63,015 nucleotides of DNA from RUG563 sp964549135 (GCA_964549135.1 CAZJUJ010000007.1:1-63015), one strand, 5' to 3'; counted from the first letter of the stretch, positions 43,638-52,426 are shown. Program-made: numbers and translations. Notes: generated from the letters alone by a model not told the origin.

Positions 43638-43724
43638 GGCAGGGGCGGCCCTGCCGGAATCACGGAAGGAATGCGCCCCATCGGGCTTCATATGAAAATA
43701 CAAATTCAGCGGCGGTATTTTCAT
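43638..43724. repeat. Two inverted repeats between efp and the next gene
   Basis: GGCAGGG/CCCTGCC (43638-43644, 43649-43655) with loop GCGG, and a perfect 10-bp pair ATGAAAATAC/GTATTTTCAT (43692-43701, 43715-43724). The first may be part of an efp terminator (no T tract). The second lies 38 nt before the next ATG and could be an operator. Confidence 0.5.
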
Positions 43725-43762
43725 CCCCCCTTTCCCGGCAGCCGCGCCGGAAGGTGATTTGA

Positions 43763-44206
43763 ATGAGCAATCTCACCGATCGTGTTTCCTATCTCAAGGG
43801 CCTGGCGGAGGGCCTGAAGCTGGATACCGAAAAGAACGAAGGCAAACTCATCGAAAAGATGCTGGAATTGCTTTCCGATATGGCTGCGGAAATGGAAGAG
43901 CTGCGGAAGGATCATGATGATCTGAACGAATATGTGGAATCCATCGACAGCGATCTGAGCGATATGGAAGACTGCGTCTATGGCGATGAGGATGAAGAGG
44001 GCGGCTGCTGCGGCTGCCATTGCCAGGAAGATGACGAGGACGAGGAAGAAGACGGCGAAGAGGACGATAACCTCGTGGAATATACCTGCCCTCACTGCGG
44101 CGAGGAAATGACCTTCGAAGTGGATAATTTCGATTTCGATGAGGATTACCTCTGCCCCAGCTGCCATAAGCCCCTCTTCCCCGAAACCCCTGACGAAGAG
44201 GAATAA
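43763..44206 (+). CDS. CD1247-like zinc-ribbon protein
   Basis: A 147-residue acidic cytoplasmic protein. The N-terminal helical domain (about 1-70, NLTDRVSYLKGLAEGLKLD) is typical of clostridial CD1247 N-terminal-domain proteins, followed by an acidic Cys-bearing linker (GCCGCHC, 81-87) and a zinc ribbon (Cys109, Cys112, Cys131, Cys134; TCPHCGEE and LCPSCHKP). It is usually next to efp, as here. Function unknown. GAAGGTGA precedes the ATG. Confidence 0.82.
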   Translation: MSNLTDRVSYLKGLAEGLKLDTEKNEGKLIEKMLELLSDMAAEMEELRKDHDDLNEYVESIDSDLSDMEDCVYGDEDEEGGCCGCHCQEDDEDEEEDGEEDDNLVEYTCPHCGEEMTFEVDNFDFDEDYLCPSCHKPLFPETPDEEE

Positions 44207-44240
44207 CACTTCCGCCTTGGGAGCGATTGCGGGATTCTTT

Positions 44241-44631
44241 GCGGGAGGATGCTTTTGCGTCAAAAGCACCCTCCCGCACCCTCCCGAAAACCAACTCTGG
44301 ATGGAGCATGGATGAATAAAATCAAGTTGAATGCCAGTGAAGCCAAAGGAAAATAGTGGTTGAGAATAAAGCGGCAATGCCTCGCTAAATGTGAAGGCAT
44401 TGCTGTTGTCTTTAAACTGCTATTCTTTTTGTTTCACTGGCATTCAATCTGGCAGGAACCCTCCATGAAACATCCATCGCCGGTTTCGAAAGCGAGATTA
44501 TTGGAAAGCCAAAGCTTTCATTTTCTTTGCTGATCTGGCATTCAACCCGGCAGGAGCCCTCCATGAAACATCCAGTGCCGGTTTTCGGGAGGGTGCGGGA
44601 GGGGACTTTTGACGCAAAAGCATCCTCCCGC
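44241..44631. repeat. Palindromic repeat copy E7 (full element with duplicated arm)
   Basis: Outer hairpin GCGGGAGGATGCTTTTG (44241-44257), CGT, CAAAAGCACCCTCCCGC (44261-44277); left arm; central hairpin CGGCAATGCCT/AGGCATTGCTG (44372-44382, 44395-44405); right arm twice in tandem (44435-44486 and 44535-44590, about 90 percent alike by eye); second outer hairpin with mixed arms (44595-44611, ACG, 44615-44631). The first hairpin starts 34 nt after the CD1247-like gene. The 568-bp gap to lacZ has no gene. Confidence 0.92.
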
Positions 44632-44708
44632 AAAATAATTTCCATTCCATACCGCAATTATTTTCAGCCCGTTTTTTATTTTTCTGCTATACAGATGCCC
44701 GGGGATTA

Positions 44709-44717
44709 TGCTATAAT
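44709..44717 (+). promoter_or_regulatory. Extended -10 promoter of the beta-galactosidase gene
   Basis: TGcTATAAT (44709-44717) with no good -35, about 57 nt before the start codon. No sugar-regulator operator is obvious. Confidence 0.6.
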
Positions 44718-44774
44718 GTAGGCATCAGGATACCCCATGCTTTCTACTGCGGCAGATCATAACGGAGGAAACAC

Positions 44775-47765
44775 ATGCGCACAGAATTTCAGGATTTGAA
44801 TTGCACCCATCTTCATCGTCTGCCCATGCGGGCCACCGGCGTTCCCTACCCCGATCTTCCCTCGGCGCGGCTGAATGAGCGCGCCCTCTCCCCCTATTTT
44901 GTCTCGCTGAACGGGCGCTGGGATTTCACCTATTATACCTCGCCCCGGGATGTGGCCGCCCTTTCCGGCGAAGCGGGCCAGGGCGTCAGCGGGAAAATCG
45001 ATGTGCCCGGCGTATGGCAATTGCAGGGCTATGGCGCGCCCCAGTATACCAACGTTCGCTTTCCCATCCCCTATGATCCGCCCTATGTGCCCGATGACAC
45101 CCCCGTGGGCGTATACGACCGGGATTTTCTGCTGCCCGATACCTTTGCAGGGCGCAGCACCATCCTGCGCTTTGACGGCGTCAGCTCCTGCTATTATGCC
45201 TATGTGAACGGCGAATTGGCCGGTTTTTCCAAATGCCCTCATCTGCCCGGCGAATATGATATAACGAAACTGCTGCAGCCGGGGAAAAACCATATCCAGG
45301 TGGTGGTGCTTCAGTGGTCGGATGGCACCTATCTGGAGGATCAGGATATGTGGCGGCTCAGCGGCCTCTTCCGGGATGTATCGCTGTTATCCTTTGGCGA
45401 AAGCCGCATCGAGGATGTGCAGCTTTCCGCCTCCCTGACCCAGGATTACGCCGACGGCCTTTTCTCCCTGACCGCGCTGATCTCCGGGGCGAAAACGGCC
45501 CGGCTGCAGCTTGGCTTCCAGGGCGAAACGCTCTATTCCCAGGAGACGGAGGTAAAGGACGGCAAGGCAGAATTTTCCTGCCAGGTAGAGGATGTATACG
45601 CCTGGACGGCGGAAACCCCCGATCGCTATGAGGCCACGGTGGAAATCGATGGCCAGGCGGAGAGCATCCTTTTCGGCTTCAAAAAGGTGGAAATCCAGGA
45701 TGGCGTCTTCTATTTCAATGGCCAGCCCATCAAGCTCAAGGGCGTCAATCGCCATGATACCCATGAAACCCTGGGCTATTACACCCCCGTTTCCGAAATG
45801 CGCCGGGATATCCGCCTGATGAAGCAGCATAACATCAACTGCGTGCGCACCAGCCATTATCCCAATGATCCCCGCTTCCTCTCCCTCTGCGATGAATACG
45901 GCCTGTATGTGGTGGATGAAACCGATCTGGAATGCCACGGCGTGGTCTGCTTTGAATCCTATGATTTCATTGCCACCGATCCCAAATGGGAATTGCAGTT
46001 TGTGGATCGGGGCACGCGCATGGTGCAGCGGGATCGGAATCATCCCTCCATTATTCTCTGGAGCCTGGGCAATGAGGCGGGCTACGGCTGCAATCATGCC
46101 GCCATGGCCGCCGCCATGCGCGCCATTGATCCCTCCCGCCCCATCCATTATGAGCGGGATCGGGAGGTAAAGACCGCCGATATCATGTCCCATATGTATA
46201 CGGGCATTGAGGAAATGGTGGAATACGCCAAGAGCAATCCCCAAAAGCCCTTCTTCCAGTGCGAATACGCCCATGCCATGGGCCAGGGCCCCGGCCTGCT
46301 GGAGGATTACTGGCAGGCGTATTACGCTCATCCCCAGCTGATGGGCGGCTGCGTATGGGAATGGGCCGATCACGGGCTGATCAAGGAGGAAAACGGGCAG
46401 AAATATTATGCCTATGGCGGCGATTTCGGCGAATGGCCCCATGACGGCTGCTTCTGCGTGGACGGGCTCTGCTATCCCGATCATACGCCGCATACGGGCC
46501 TGACCGAATTAAAGCATGTAATGCGCCCGGTGCGCGTAGCCATGAAGGATGAGGAAAAGGGCATCGTTACCGTCCGCAATCTCTATGCCTTTAACGATCT
46601 TTCCATGCTCCAGGGCCGCTACAGCGTGGTGGCCGGGAAGGATGTGCTGCTCCAGGGCGAAATCTGCCTTTCCACCCCCGCAGGCGGCACGGAGGATATC
46701 GTGCTTCCCCTGCCGGAATATCCCGCGGGCGCGATGCTGAATTTTGTCTTCACCCAGCGCTGCGATACCCTCTGGGCCCCCGCCGGCTTTGCGGTGGCTG
46801 CGGATCAATTGCCCCTGCAGCTGGGAGAAAAGCTGCCGCCCCTCGTTATGCCCCGCTCCGCCCTTATTCTGGAAAAGACCCACACCGGCTGCATCGTTTC
46901 CGGGGATGATTTCAGCGTCGCCTTTGACCGGGAGGGCATGAGCGAAATGTGCTTCCATGGCGTAAAGCTGATGGAAAAGGGCGTGCAGGTCAATTGCTGG
47001 CGCGCCCCCACGGATAATGACAACGGCGGCTGGAACGCGGCCCAGAAATGGGAGGAATTGGGCCTGAACCGGCTGCTCTGCCGCAATGATCATTTCTGCG
47101 CCGCCAAGGGCGAAAAGAGCGTCACGGTGGAAATCTCCGGCGTGTACGGCCCCAAAGTCTTCCCGCCCATCATGCGGGTATGCCAGAAATACGAAATCAC
47201 CGGGGAGGGCAGGGTCTCTCTGGATATTACCTTTGCGCCGCTTAAGGATATCCCCTGCTATCTGCCCCGGCTGGGCCTGCGCATGGCGCTGCCCCAGGGC
47301 TTTGAGCGCCTGGTATGGCAGGGCCGCGGCCCCCACGAAAGCTATCCGGATAAAAAGACCGGCGCGCTCATCGGCCGCTATGAAACCACGGTGGATGCCA
47401 CCCATGAAAATTACGTCCGTCCCCAGGAAAACGGCGCTCATGAGGATACCGCCTTTGCCGTGCTGCTCAACAGCCGGGGCATTGGCCTGATGGCGGCGGG
47501 AAAGAATTTCTCCTTCAGCGCCCATCATTATACCCCCGAAATGCTCACCGCCGCCCAGCATACCAATGAGCTTGGCCATACCGATGAAATCACCCTGCTG
47601 CTGGATGGCGTCATGGGCCCCCTGGGCACCAATTCCTGCGGCCCCGAGCCTTTGGAAAAGGATCGGCTGTATCTGAAGGAAGAAAAGACCTTCCATTTCG
47701 CCTTCCTGCCCCTGGATACCCAGAGCATCTCCCTGGATGCTGCGGCGGAAATCGCCGGGAACTGA
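44775..47765 (+). CDS. lacZ: Beta-galactosidase, GH2 family (LacZ type)
   Basis: Hydrolyses terminal beta-galactosides such as lactose. The 996 residues have the five-domain LacZ layout: sugar-binding (about 45-200, GVYDRDFLLPD), immunoglobulin-like, TIM barrel (about 305-600, LKGVNRHDTHETLGYYTP), another Ig-like and the small-chain domain (about 720-990, CFHGVKLMEKG, NCWRAPTDNDNG). The acid/base is Glu434 (WSLGNEAGYG) and the nucleophile Glu497 (CEYAHAMGQGPG). No signal peptide, so cytoplasmic. GGAGG precedes the ATG. No lactose transporter or regulator is adjacent. Confidence 0.95.
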   Translation: MRTEFQDLNCTHLHRLPMRATGVPYPDLPSARLNERALSPYFVSLNGRWDFTYYTSPRDVAALSGEAGQGVSGKIDVPGVWQLQGYGAPQYTNVRFPIPYDPPYVPDDTPVGVYDRDFLLPDTFAGRSTILRFDGVSSCYYAYVNGELAGFSKCPHLPGEYDITKLLQPGKNHIQVVVLQWSDGTYLEDQDMWRLSGLFRDVSLLSFGESRIEDVQLSASLTQDYADGLFSLTALISGAKTARLQLGFQGETLYSQETEVKDGKAEFSCQVEDVYAWTAETPDRYEATVEIDGQAESILFGFKKVEIQDGVFYFNGQPIKLKGVNRHDTHETLGYYTPVSEMRRDIRLMKQHNINCVRTSHYPNDPRFLSLCDEYGLYVVDETDLECHGVVCFESYDFIATDPKWELQFVDRGTRMVQRDRNHPSIILWSLGNEAGYGCNHAAMAAAMRAIDPSRPIHYERDREVKTADIMSHMYTGIEEMVEYAKSNPQKPFFQCEYAHAMGQGPGLLEDYWQAYYAHPQLMGGCVWEWADHGLIKEENGQKYYAYGGDFGEWPHDGCFCVDGLCYPDHTPHTGLTELKHVMRPVRVAMKDEEKGIVTVRNLYAFNDLSMLQGRYSVVAGKDVLLQGEICLSTPAGGTEDIVLPLPEYPAGAMLNFVFTQRCDTLWAPAGFAVAADQLPLQLGEKLPPLVMPRSALILEKTHTGCIVSGDDFSVAFDREGMSEMCFHGVKLMEKGVQVNCWRAPTDNDNGGWNAAQKWEELGLNRLLCRNDHFCAAKGEKSVTVEISGVYGPKVFPPIMRVCQKYEITGEGRVSLDITFAPLKDIPCYLPRLGLRMALPQGFERLVWQGRGPHESYPDKKTGALIGRYETTVDATHENYVRPQENGAHEDTAFAVLLNSRGIGLMAAGKNFSFSAHHYTPEMLTAAQHTNELGHTDEITLLLDGVMGPLGTNSCGPEPLEKDRLYLKEEKTFHFAFLPLDTQSISLDAAAEIAGN

Positions 47766-47780
47766 TCAAAAATCAAAAAA

Positions 47781-47825
47781 GCAGGCTATTCAGCTTCCAA
47801 ACGGGCTGGATAGCCTGCCTTTTTT
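47781..47825. terminator. Bidirectional terminator between lacZ and the wHTH gene
   Basis: GCAGGCTATTCAGC (47781-47794) pairs with GCTGGATAGCCTGC (47805-47818) with one mismatch/wobble, flanked by A-run and T-run. It serves both convergent genes. Confidence 0.92.
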
Positions 47826-47871
47826 GCAGACGAAGGACAATCGAGGGATGAGATAGATAAGGATAGGTTTA

Positions 47872-48195
47872 TCAGTAAACTTCCTGGGCCCGCAGCTTGT
47901 ACCCCTGCCGATATACCGTTTCAATGCAGGAAAAGCCCAGCTTTTTGCGCAGCCGCTGCACATGCACATCCACCGTGCGGGTTTCCCCAGGGCAGACATA
48001 GCCCCAGGCGGCGCGCAATAATTCTTCCCGGGAAAGGGCGCGGTTGATATTCTGCGCCAGCTCCTGGAGAAGCGAAAATTCCTGCTGGGTTAATTCGCAG
48101 GGCTGTCCATCCACATAAACAAGCTTTTCCTCCTCATCAATGGCCAGGAGGGCGGGCCGATCTTCCCGGGGATAAATCGAAAGCATGGTACTCAT
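47872..48195 (-). CDS. OmpR/PhoB-type winged-helix DNA-binding protein without receiver domain
   Basis: A 107-residue protein consisting almost only of the Trans_reg_C domain: LVYVDGQPCELTQQEFSLLQELAQN, LSREELLRAAWGY, TRTVDVHVQRLRKKLG, IETVYRQGYKLRA. No receiver domain precedes it, and the start has GAGGTGACG upstream, so it is not a broken piece of a longer frame. No histidine kinase is nearby. It may be controlled by expression level or by partners. It is divergent from the Myb-like gene. Confidence 0.85.
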   Translation of the reverse strand: MSTMLSIYPREDRPALLAIDEEEKLVYVDGQPCELTQQEFSLLQELAQNINRALSREELLRAAWGYVCPGETRTVDVHVQRLRKKLGFSCIETVYRQGYKLRAQEVY

Positions 48196-48525
48196 TATTT
48201 CGTCACCTCACATATATAGACGAATCAGAAATGCCGTTTGTTCCATTCCCCGAAAATTTAATAATTTCTCTCCCGCTGCTTTGCATGCATCGGATGAAGT
48301 TTTTTCATCTGCATATCCTTTTCATTCCGGGCGCATACTATGTTAGCGTGTGCTGCTAAAATGAGACTGGCGCCGTTTCGAGCAGATTTTCTTGCAGTGC
48401 AGGGAGGACCCGGCGGTAAAGCGCGGCTTGAAAACGCACAAAAATGCATGAAAAAATGCCGAAAATGCTGCCTGGCAAATTGAGAAGCACACGTTTGGAA
48501 AACAGGCGGAGTGGAGGGAAGGAAT
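48196..48525. other. Divergent intergenic region
   Basis: 330 bp between the wHTH gene (minus) and the Myb-like gene (plus). It holds an AT-rich inverted repeat AAATT-TAAT-AATTT (48254-48267) and a possible plus-strand extended -10 (TGcTAAAAT, 48352-48360). No gene or E repeat is seen. Confidence 0.4.
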
Positions 48526-49299
48526 ATGGATGAAACCATGCATCTGGCCAAGGGCGGCTGGCAGCCGGAGGAAATTGATATGCTCTGGCAGGAAATCAGG
48601 GGCGCGGCCGACAGCGGCGTACCCCTGCGGGATGTATTTGAGCGCATGGGCAAGGCCCTGGGCCGCAAGCCCAACAGCGTAAGAAACTATTATTATATGC
48701 AGCTTCGCTCCCAGGGCGGCGAAGGCTTCAGGCGCGCCCAGCCCTTTGAAACCTTTTCGGAAGCGGAAATTCATCAGCTGCTCCGGGATGTGCTTGCCGC
48801 CCGGGGCCGGGGGCAATCGGTGCGCGCCTGCGTTATGGAATTATCCGGCGGGGACAGGGCGAAAATGCTGCGCTATCAGAATAAATATCGCTCGCTGCTG
48901 AAAAAGCGGCCCGATCTGATCGCCGGCATCTGCGAGGAATTAAAGCGCGAGGGCATCGCCGCCCCAGCCGCCTCCGCGCCGCAGAAGACAAGCGCCCCCG
49001 GAGAGGGCGCATCCCTTCTCCCCCTGAATGATCCCGACGGGCGGATGCTGCTTTCCGCGCTGCAATCGCTGCTGCGCCGCGCCCAGCGCCAGGCGGAGGA
49101 AAACGCCCATGACCGGCTGAAGGTGCAGCGCGATCTATTGCTGATGCAGCTTGAGGATCTGCAATTGGCTGCCCGGGATATGCTCCGCTGCTGCAAGGAT
49201 TTTCTGGGCGGCATGCCCGAGCAGCAGATGGATGAGCTGCCGCTTTTCTGCCAATCCCTTTCCGAGCAGGTGGCCCGGCTGGAATCCTTATCGGGCTAA
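48526..49299 (+). CDS. Myb/SANT-like DNA-binding protein
   Basis: A 257-residue protein. The N-terminus (about 8-60) resembles a SANT/Myb-like fold as in the RsfA prespore regulator family: GGWQPEEIDMLWQEIRGAAD, ERMGKALGRKPNSVRNYYYMQLR. A second helical segment (about 72-130, FSEAEIHQLLRDVLAARG) may be a second such unit. The C-terminus (about 185-255) is a predicted coiled coil. A DNA-binding role, possibly in development, is inferred. ATG 48526 has GGAGGGAAGG upstream. Confidence 0.6.
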   Translation: MDETMHLAKGGWQPEEIDMLWQEIRGAADSGVPLRDVFERMGKALGRKPNSVRNYYYMQLRSQGGEGFRRAQPFETFSEAEIHQLLRDVLAARGRGQSVRACVMELSGGDRAKMLRYQNKYRSLLKKRPDLIAGICEELKREGIAAPAASAPQKTSAPGEGASLLPLNDPDGRMLLSALQSLLRRAQRQAEENAHDRLKVQRDLLLMQLEDLQLAARDMLRCCKDFLGGMPEQQMDELPLFCQSLSEQVARLESLSG

Positions 49300-49401
49300 G
49301 GGCGGCGGGCGGAAAAAATGCGCCTCGCCCCCCGGGGCGCTTTTTTGCTTTCCTTTTCAAGGGAATGCCGCCGCATTTTCCCATATCCCCGGCAAAATTT
49401 A

Positions 49402-49430
49402 TTGACAGATTGCCATTTTCCCGATATAAT
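49402..49430 (+). promoter_or_regulatory. Consensus promoter of hisS-aspS
   Basis: TTGACA (49402-49407), 17-nt spacer, TATAAT (49425-49430), both perfect. The 102 bp between the Myb-like gene and this promoter hold no gene. Confidence 0.87.
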
Positions 49431-49436
49431 ATGGGG

Positions 49437-49667
49437 CACGGGCCATGACGGGAAATGGCTTTCCCCAAGCGGGCAAAGAGAGCGCGGCCCCGGCTGAAAG
49501 CTGCGCGCCGCCGGAAAAGCCGAGACACCCCCGAGCCTTCCTGTGAAAGCGGGCGCTTCAATCGCGTTATCGATTGAAAAAGCGGCGCGGCCCTTCGGGG
49601 CGGCGCAAGCAGGGTGGCACCGCGAAGTGATCTTCGTCCCATGCAGATGGCATGGGCGTATTTTTTT
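49437..49667 (+). promoter_or_regulatory. T-box leader of hisS, His (CAC) specifier
   Basis: Senses uncharged tRNA-His. It has the S-turn element AAAGAGAGCGCGG with GCTGAAAGC, the specifier context GAGACACCCCCGAGCC with codon CAC at 49526-49528, T-box AGGGTGGCACCGCG (49611-49624), and a terminator CGTCCCATGC/GCATGGGCG (49635-49644, 49650-49658) with seven T. High free tRNA-His would stabilise the antiterminator and turn on hisS. Confidence 0.93.
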
Positions 49668-49680
49668 AAGGAGGGATTTC

Positions 49681-50943
49681 ATGCTTACTCAAGCGCCAAA
49701 GGGCACCCGGGATATGCTGCCTCAGGACGCCTATATGTGGCAGGCCGTAGAGGCCAGGATGCGCGCCCTGGCCGCCAAATGGGGCTACCGGGAGATCCGC
49801 ACCCCCGTCTTTGAGCATACTGAACTTTTTCTCCGCGGCGTAGGCGGCACCACCGATATCGTCACCAAGGAAATGTATACCTTCCAGGATAAGGGCGAGC
49901 GCTCCATTACCCTCAAGCCCGAGGGCACCGCCGGGGCCGTGCGCGCCTTTATTGAGGGCAAGCTCTATAATGAGGCGCTGCCCTGCAAGATGTATTATCT
50001 CAACGCCCCCATCTTCCGCTATGAAAAGCCCCAGGCCGGGCGGCTCAGAGAGCATCATCAGTTCGGCATGGAATGCTTTGGCGGCAAGGAGCCCACGGTG
50101 GAGGCCGAGCTGATTAACGGCCTGATGGAACTGCTGACTGAGCTTGGGCTCAAAAATCTCTCCGTGCATATCAATTCCATCGGCTGCCCTTCCTGCCGCC
50201 CCAAATATCATGAAAAGCTGAAGGAATATCTGGGCGACAGGATCAGGGATATGTGCCCCACCTGCCAGGAGCGCTTTGAGAAAAATCCCCTGCGCATCCT
50301 GGATTGCAAGGAAGAAAAATGCAAGGCCATCGTCAGCGATGCCCCCGCCATTCTGGATTGCCTCTGCGATGAATGCCGCAGCCATTTTGAGCGGCTGCAG
50401 GGCCTGCTTTCCGCCCAGGGCATTCCCTTTGAGGTGGATAGCCGCATTGTGCGCGGGCTGGATTATTATACCAAGACCGTGTTTGAAATCATCATGCAGT
50501 CCGGCCGGGAGGGCCTGGCCCTCTGCGGCGGCGGCCGCTATGACGGGCTGGTGAAGGAGCTGGGCGGCCCCGATACCCCCGCCGCCGGCTTTGGCATCGG
50601 CACAGAAAGAATTCTGATGGAGCTGAAAAACATGGGTGCGCTGCCCCCCGCCCCCAGCATAACCGATGTCTATGTCGCCAATCTTGGGGAGGATATGGCC
50701 GCCCCCGCCTTTACCTTCTGCCAGCGGCTGCGGGCCTGCGGCGTCAAGGCGGATTGCGATCTGGCGGGTCGCTCCCTGAAAGCCCAGTTCAAATTTGCCG
50801 ATAAGATCGGCGCCGCATTCGTGGCGCTGGTGGGCGGCGAGGAATATGCCCGGGGCGTAATCAAGCTGAGAAATATGGCCACCAAGGAGGAAAGGGAAAT
50901 TCCCCTGGCGGAGGCCGAAAAGGAAATCGCCGCCAGCCTCTGA
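49681..50943 (+). CDS. hisS: Histidine--tRNA ligase
   Basis: Class II synthetase, 420 residues. Motif 1 region KWGYREIRTPVFEHTELF, motif 2 with LKPEGTAGAVRAF and FRYEKPQAGRLREHHQFGME, the HisA signatures RGLDYYTKTVFEI and ALCGGGRYDGLVKELGG, motif 3 GFGIGTERILMEL, and the C-terminal anticodon-binding domain (about 325-420). AAGGAGGG lies 7 nt before the ATG, right after the T-box terminator. It is followed by aspS at 75 bp, as in most Firmicutes. Confidence 0.97.
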   Translation: MLTQAPKGTRDMLPQDAYMWQAVEARMRALAAKWGYREIRTPVFEHTELFLRGVGGTTDIVTKEMYTFQDKGERSITLKPEGTAGAVRAFIEGKLYNEALPCKMYYLNAPIFRYEKPQAGRLREHHQFGMECFGGKEPTVEAELINGLMELLTELGLKNLSVHINSIGCPSCRPKYHEKLKEYLGDRIRDMCPTCQERFEKNPLRILDCKEEKCKAIVSDAPAILDCLCDECRSHFERLQGLLSAQGIPFEVDSRIVRGLDYYTKTVFEIIMQSGREGLALCGGGRYDGLVKELGGPDTPAAGFGIGTERILMELKNMGALPPAPSITDVYVANLGEDMAAPAFTFCQRLRACGVKADCDLAGRSLKAQFKFADKIGAAFVALVGGEEYARGVIKLRNMATKEEREIPLAEAEKEIAASL

Positions 50944-51018
50944 TGCTTTTTCTATCTCTCCCCCTGCGGCGCTGGCAGAGCGCGCCGCGCAACAATTACC
51001 AAAGGAGATGCACTTCAA

Positions 51019-52308
51019 ATGGAACGGAATCTCATCGCGAATGTCGCCGTGGGCGAACAGAACAAAATCCAGGGCTTTGTGGAAAATCTGCGCAATAAGC
51101 GCACCATGGCCTTCCTGGTGATCCGGGATCACAGCGGCAGGCTGCAGGTCACCATTGAAAAGGAAAAGAACCCCGAACTGGCGGCCATCGTGGATCAATT
51201 GACGGTGGAATCCGTGGTCACCTGCATCGGCCCCGTGGTGGAAAACAGCTATGTCAAGCTGGGCGGCAAGGAAATGCTGCCCGAAAAGATGGAGATTCTC
51301 TCCATTGCCGAGCCGCTGCCCATCTCCAAGGATGCCGCCATCGATTCCCGGCTGGATTACCGCTGGGTGGATCTGCGCTCCGACCGCAATACCCTGATCT
51401 TCAAGGCCCAGACCGTGCTGGTGGCCGCCATGCGCTCCTTCCTGCTGGAGCGGGGCTTTATGGAAATCCACACCCCCAAGCTCATCGGCGCGGCCAGCGA
51501 ATCGGGCTCCGATGTATTTGAACTCAAGTATTTTGACCGCAAGGCCTATCTTTCCCAGAGCCCCCAGTTCTATAAGCAGATGGCCATGGCCGCCGGCTTT
51601 GACCGCATCTTTGAGGTGGGTCCGGTCTTCCGCGCCGAAAAATCCTTTACCAATAAGCACGCCACCGAATTTACCGGCTTCGATCTGGAAATGAGCTATA
51701 TCACCTCCTTCCGGGATATCATGGTCTTCGAGGCCGAGCTGCTTCAGGCGGCGCTCAAGGCCGTCAAGGAGCAGTACGGCGATGAAATCAAGGAAATCTT
51801 CGGCCTGGATACCATCGTGCCCTCCCTGCCCTTCCCCGAAATGAAGCTGGCCGACGTCTATAAGGAATTGGAGGAGCGCTACGGCTATACCGTGGATGAA
51901 GCCGAAAAGGACGATCTAACCACCGATGCCGAGCGTCTCTGCGCCAGGCTCTCCATGGATAAATTCGGCCATGAATTCCTCTTTGTCACCGATTATCGCC
52001 CCGAAAAGCGCGCCTTCTATCACATGCGGGATGAAAACGGCATGCCCCTGGGCTATGACCTGATCTGGCGCGGCACCGAAATCACCACCGGCGCCCAGCG
52101 TGAGCATCGCTATGAGCAATTGCGCAGGCAGGCGGATGAAAAGGGCCTGGGCGAGGATGTGAAATTCTATATGGATTTCTTCCGCTACGGCTGCCCGCCC
52201 CATGGCGGCTTTGGCCTGGGCGTAGACCGGCTGACCATGCTGCTGCTGGGCATCCCGATTAAGGAGGCCATGTTCATCTTCCGCGGCCCCAACCGCGTAT
52301 CCCCCTGA
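51019..52308 (+). CDS. aspS: Aspartate--tRNA ligase, archaeal/non-discriminating type
   Basis: Class II synthetase of the short archaeal AspRS type (429 residues, versus about 590 for bacterial AspRS with its GAD insertion). An OB anticodon domain (about 1-105) is followed by the core: SPQFYKQMAMAAGFDRIFEVGPVFRAEKS (motif 2), TEFTGFDLEMSY, and motif 3 GGFGLGVDRLTMLLLGIP; the end RGPNRVSP fits AspRS rather than AsnRS. Such enzymes often charge both tRNA-Asp and tRNA-Asn and need GatCAB, which is not in the window. A GC-rich stem (50966-50988) lies between hisS and this gene. Confidence 0.88.
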   Translation: MERNLIANVAVGEQNKIQGFVENLRNKRTMAFLVIRDHSGRLQVTIEKEKNPELAAIVDQLTVESVVTCIGPVVENSYVKLGGKEMLPEKMEILSIAEPLPISKDAAIDSRLDYRWVDLRSDRNTLIFKAQTVLVAAMRSFLLERGFMEIHTPKLIGAASESGSDVFELKYFDRKAYLSQSPQFYKQMAMAAGFDRIFEVGPVFRAEKSFTNKHATEFTGFDLEMSYITSFRDIMVFEAELLQAALKAVKEQYGDEIKEIFGLDTIVPSLPFPEMKLADVYKELEERYGYTVDEAEKDDLTTDAERLCARLSMDKFGHEFLFVTDYRPEKRAFYHMRDENGMPLGYDLIWRGTEITTGAQREHRYEQLRRQADEKGLGEDVKFYMDFFRYGCPPHGGFGLGVDRLTMLLLGIPIKEAMFIFRGPNRVSP

Positions 52309-52368
52309 TAAGGAGAAGGCAGAAAAAAGCTTTTTTCCGGGCAGAAGCAGGGCAATTTTGCGCAGCAG

Positions 52369-52397
52369 TTGCCAAATTGCCAAGAATCTGCTATACT
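52369..52397 (+). promoter_or_regulatory. Promoter of the asp23-to-thiI operon
   Basis: TTGCCA (52369-52374), 17-nt spacer, TATACT (52392-52397) with TG extension. Confidence 0.72.
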
Positions 52398-52426
52398 AAG
52401 CTATATCTGTAAGGAGGTGCGACTGC

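Noticed and set aside
52327..52340. AAAAAAGCTTTTTT palindrome after aspS as a terminator
   Set aside because: It is a simple AT palindrome without a GC stem, so it is unlikely to be an efficient intrinsic terminator.
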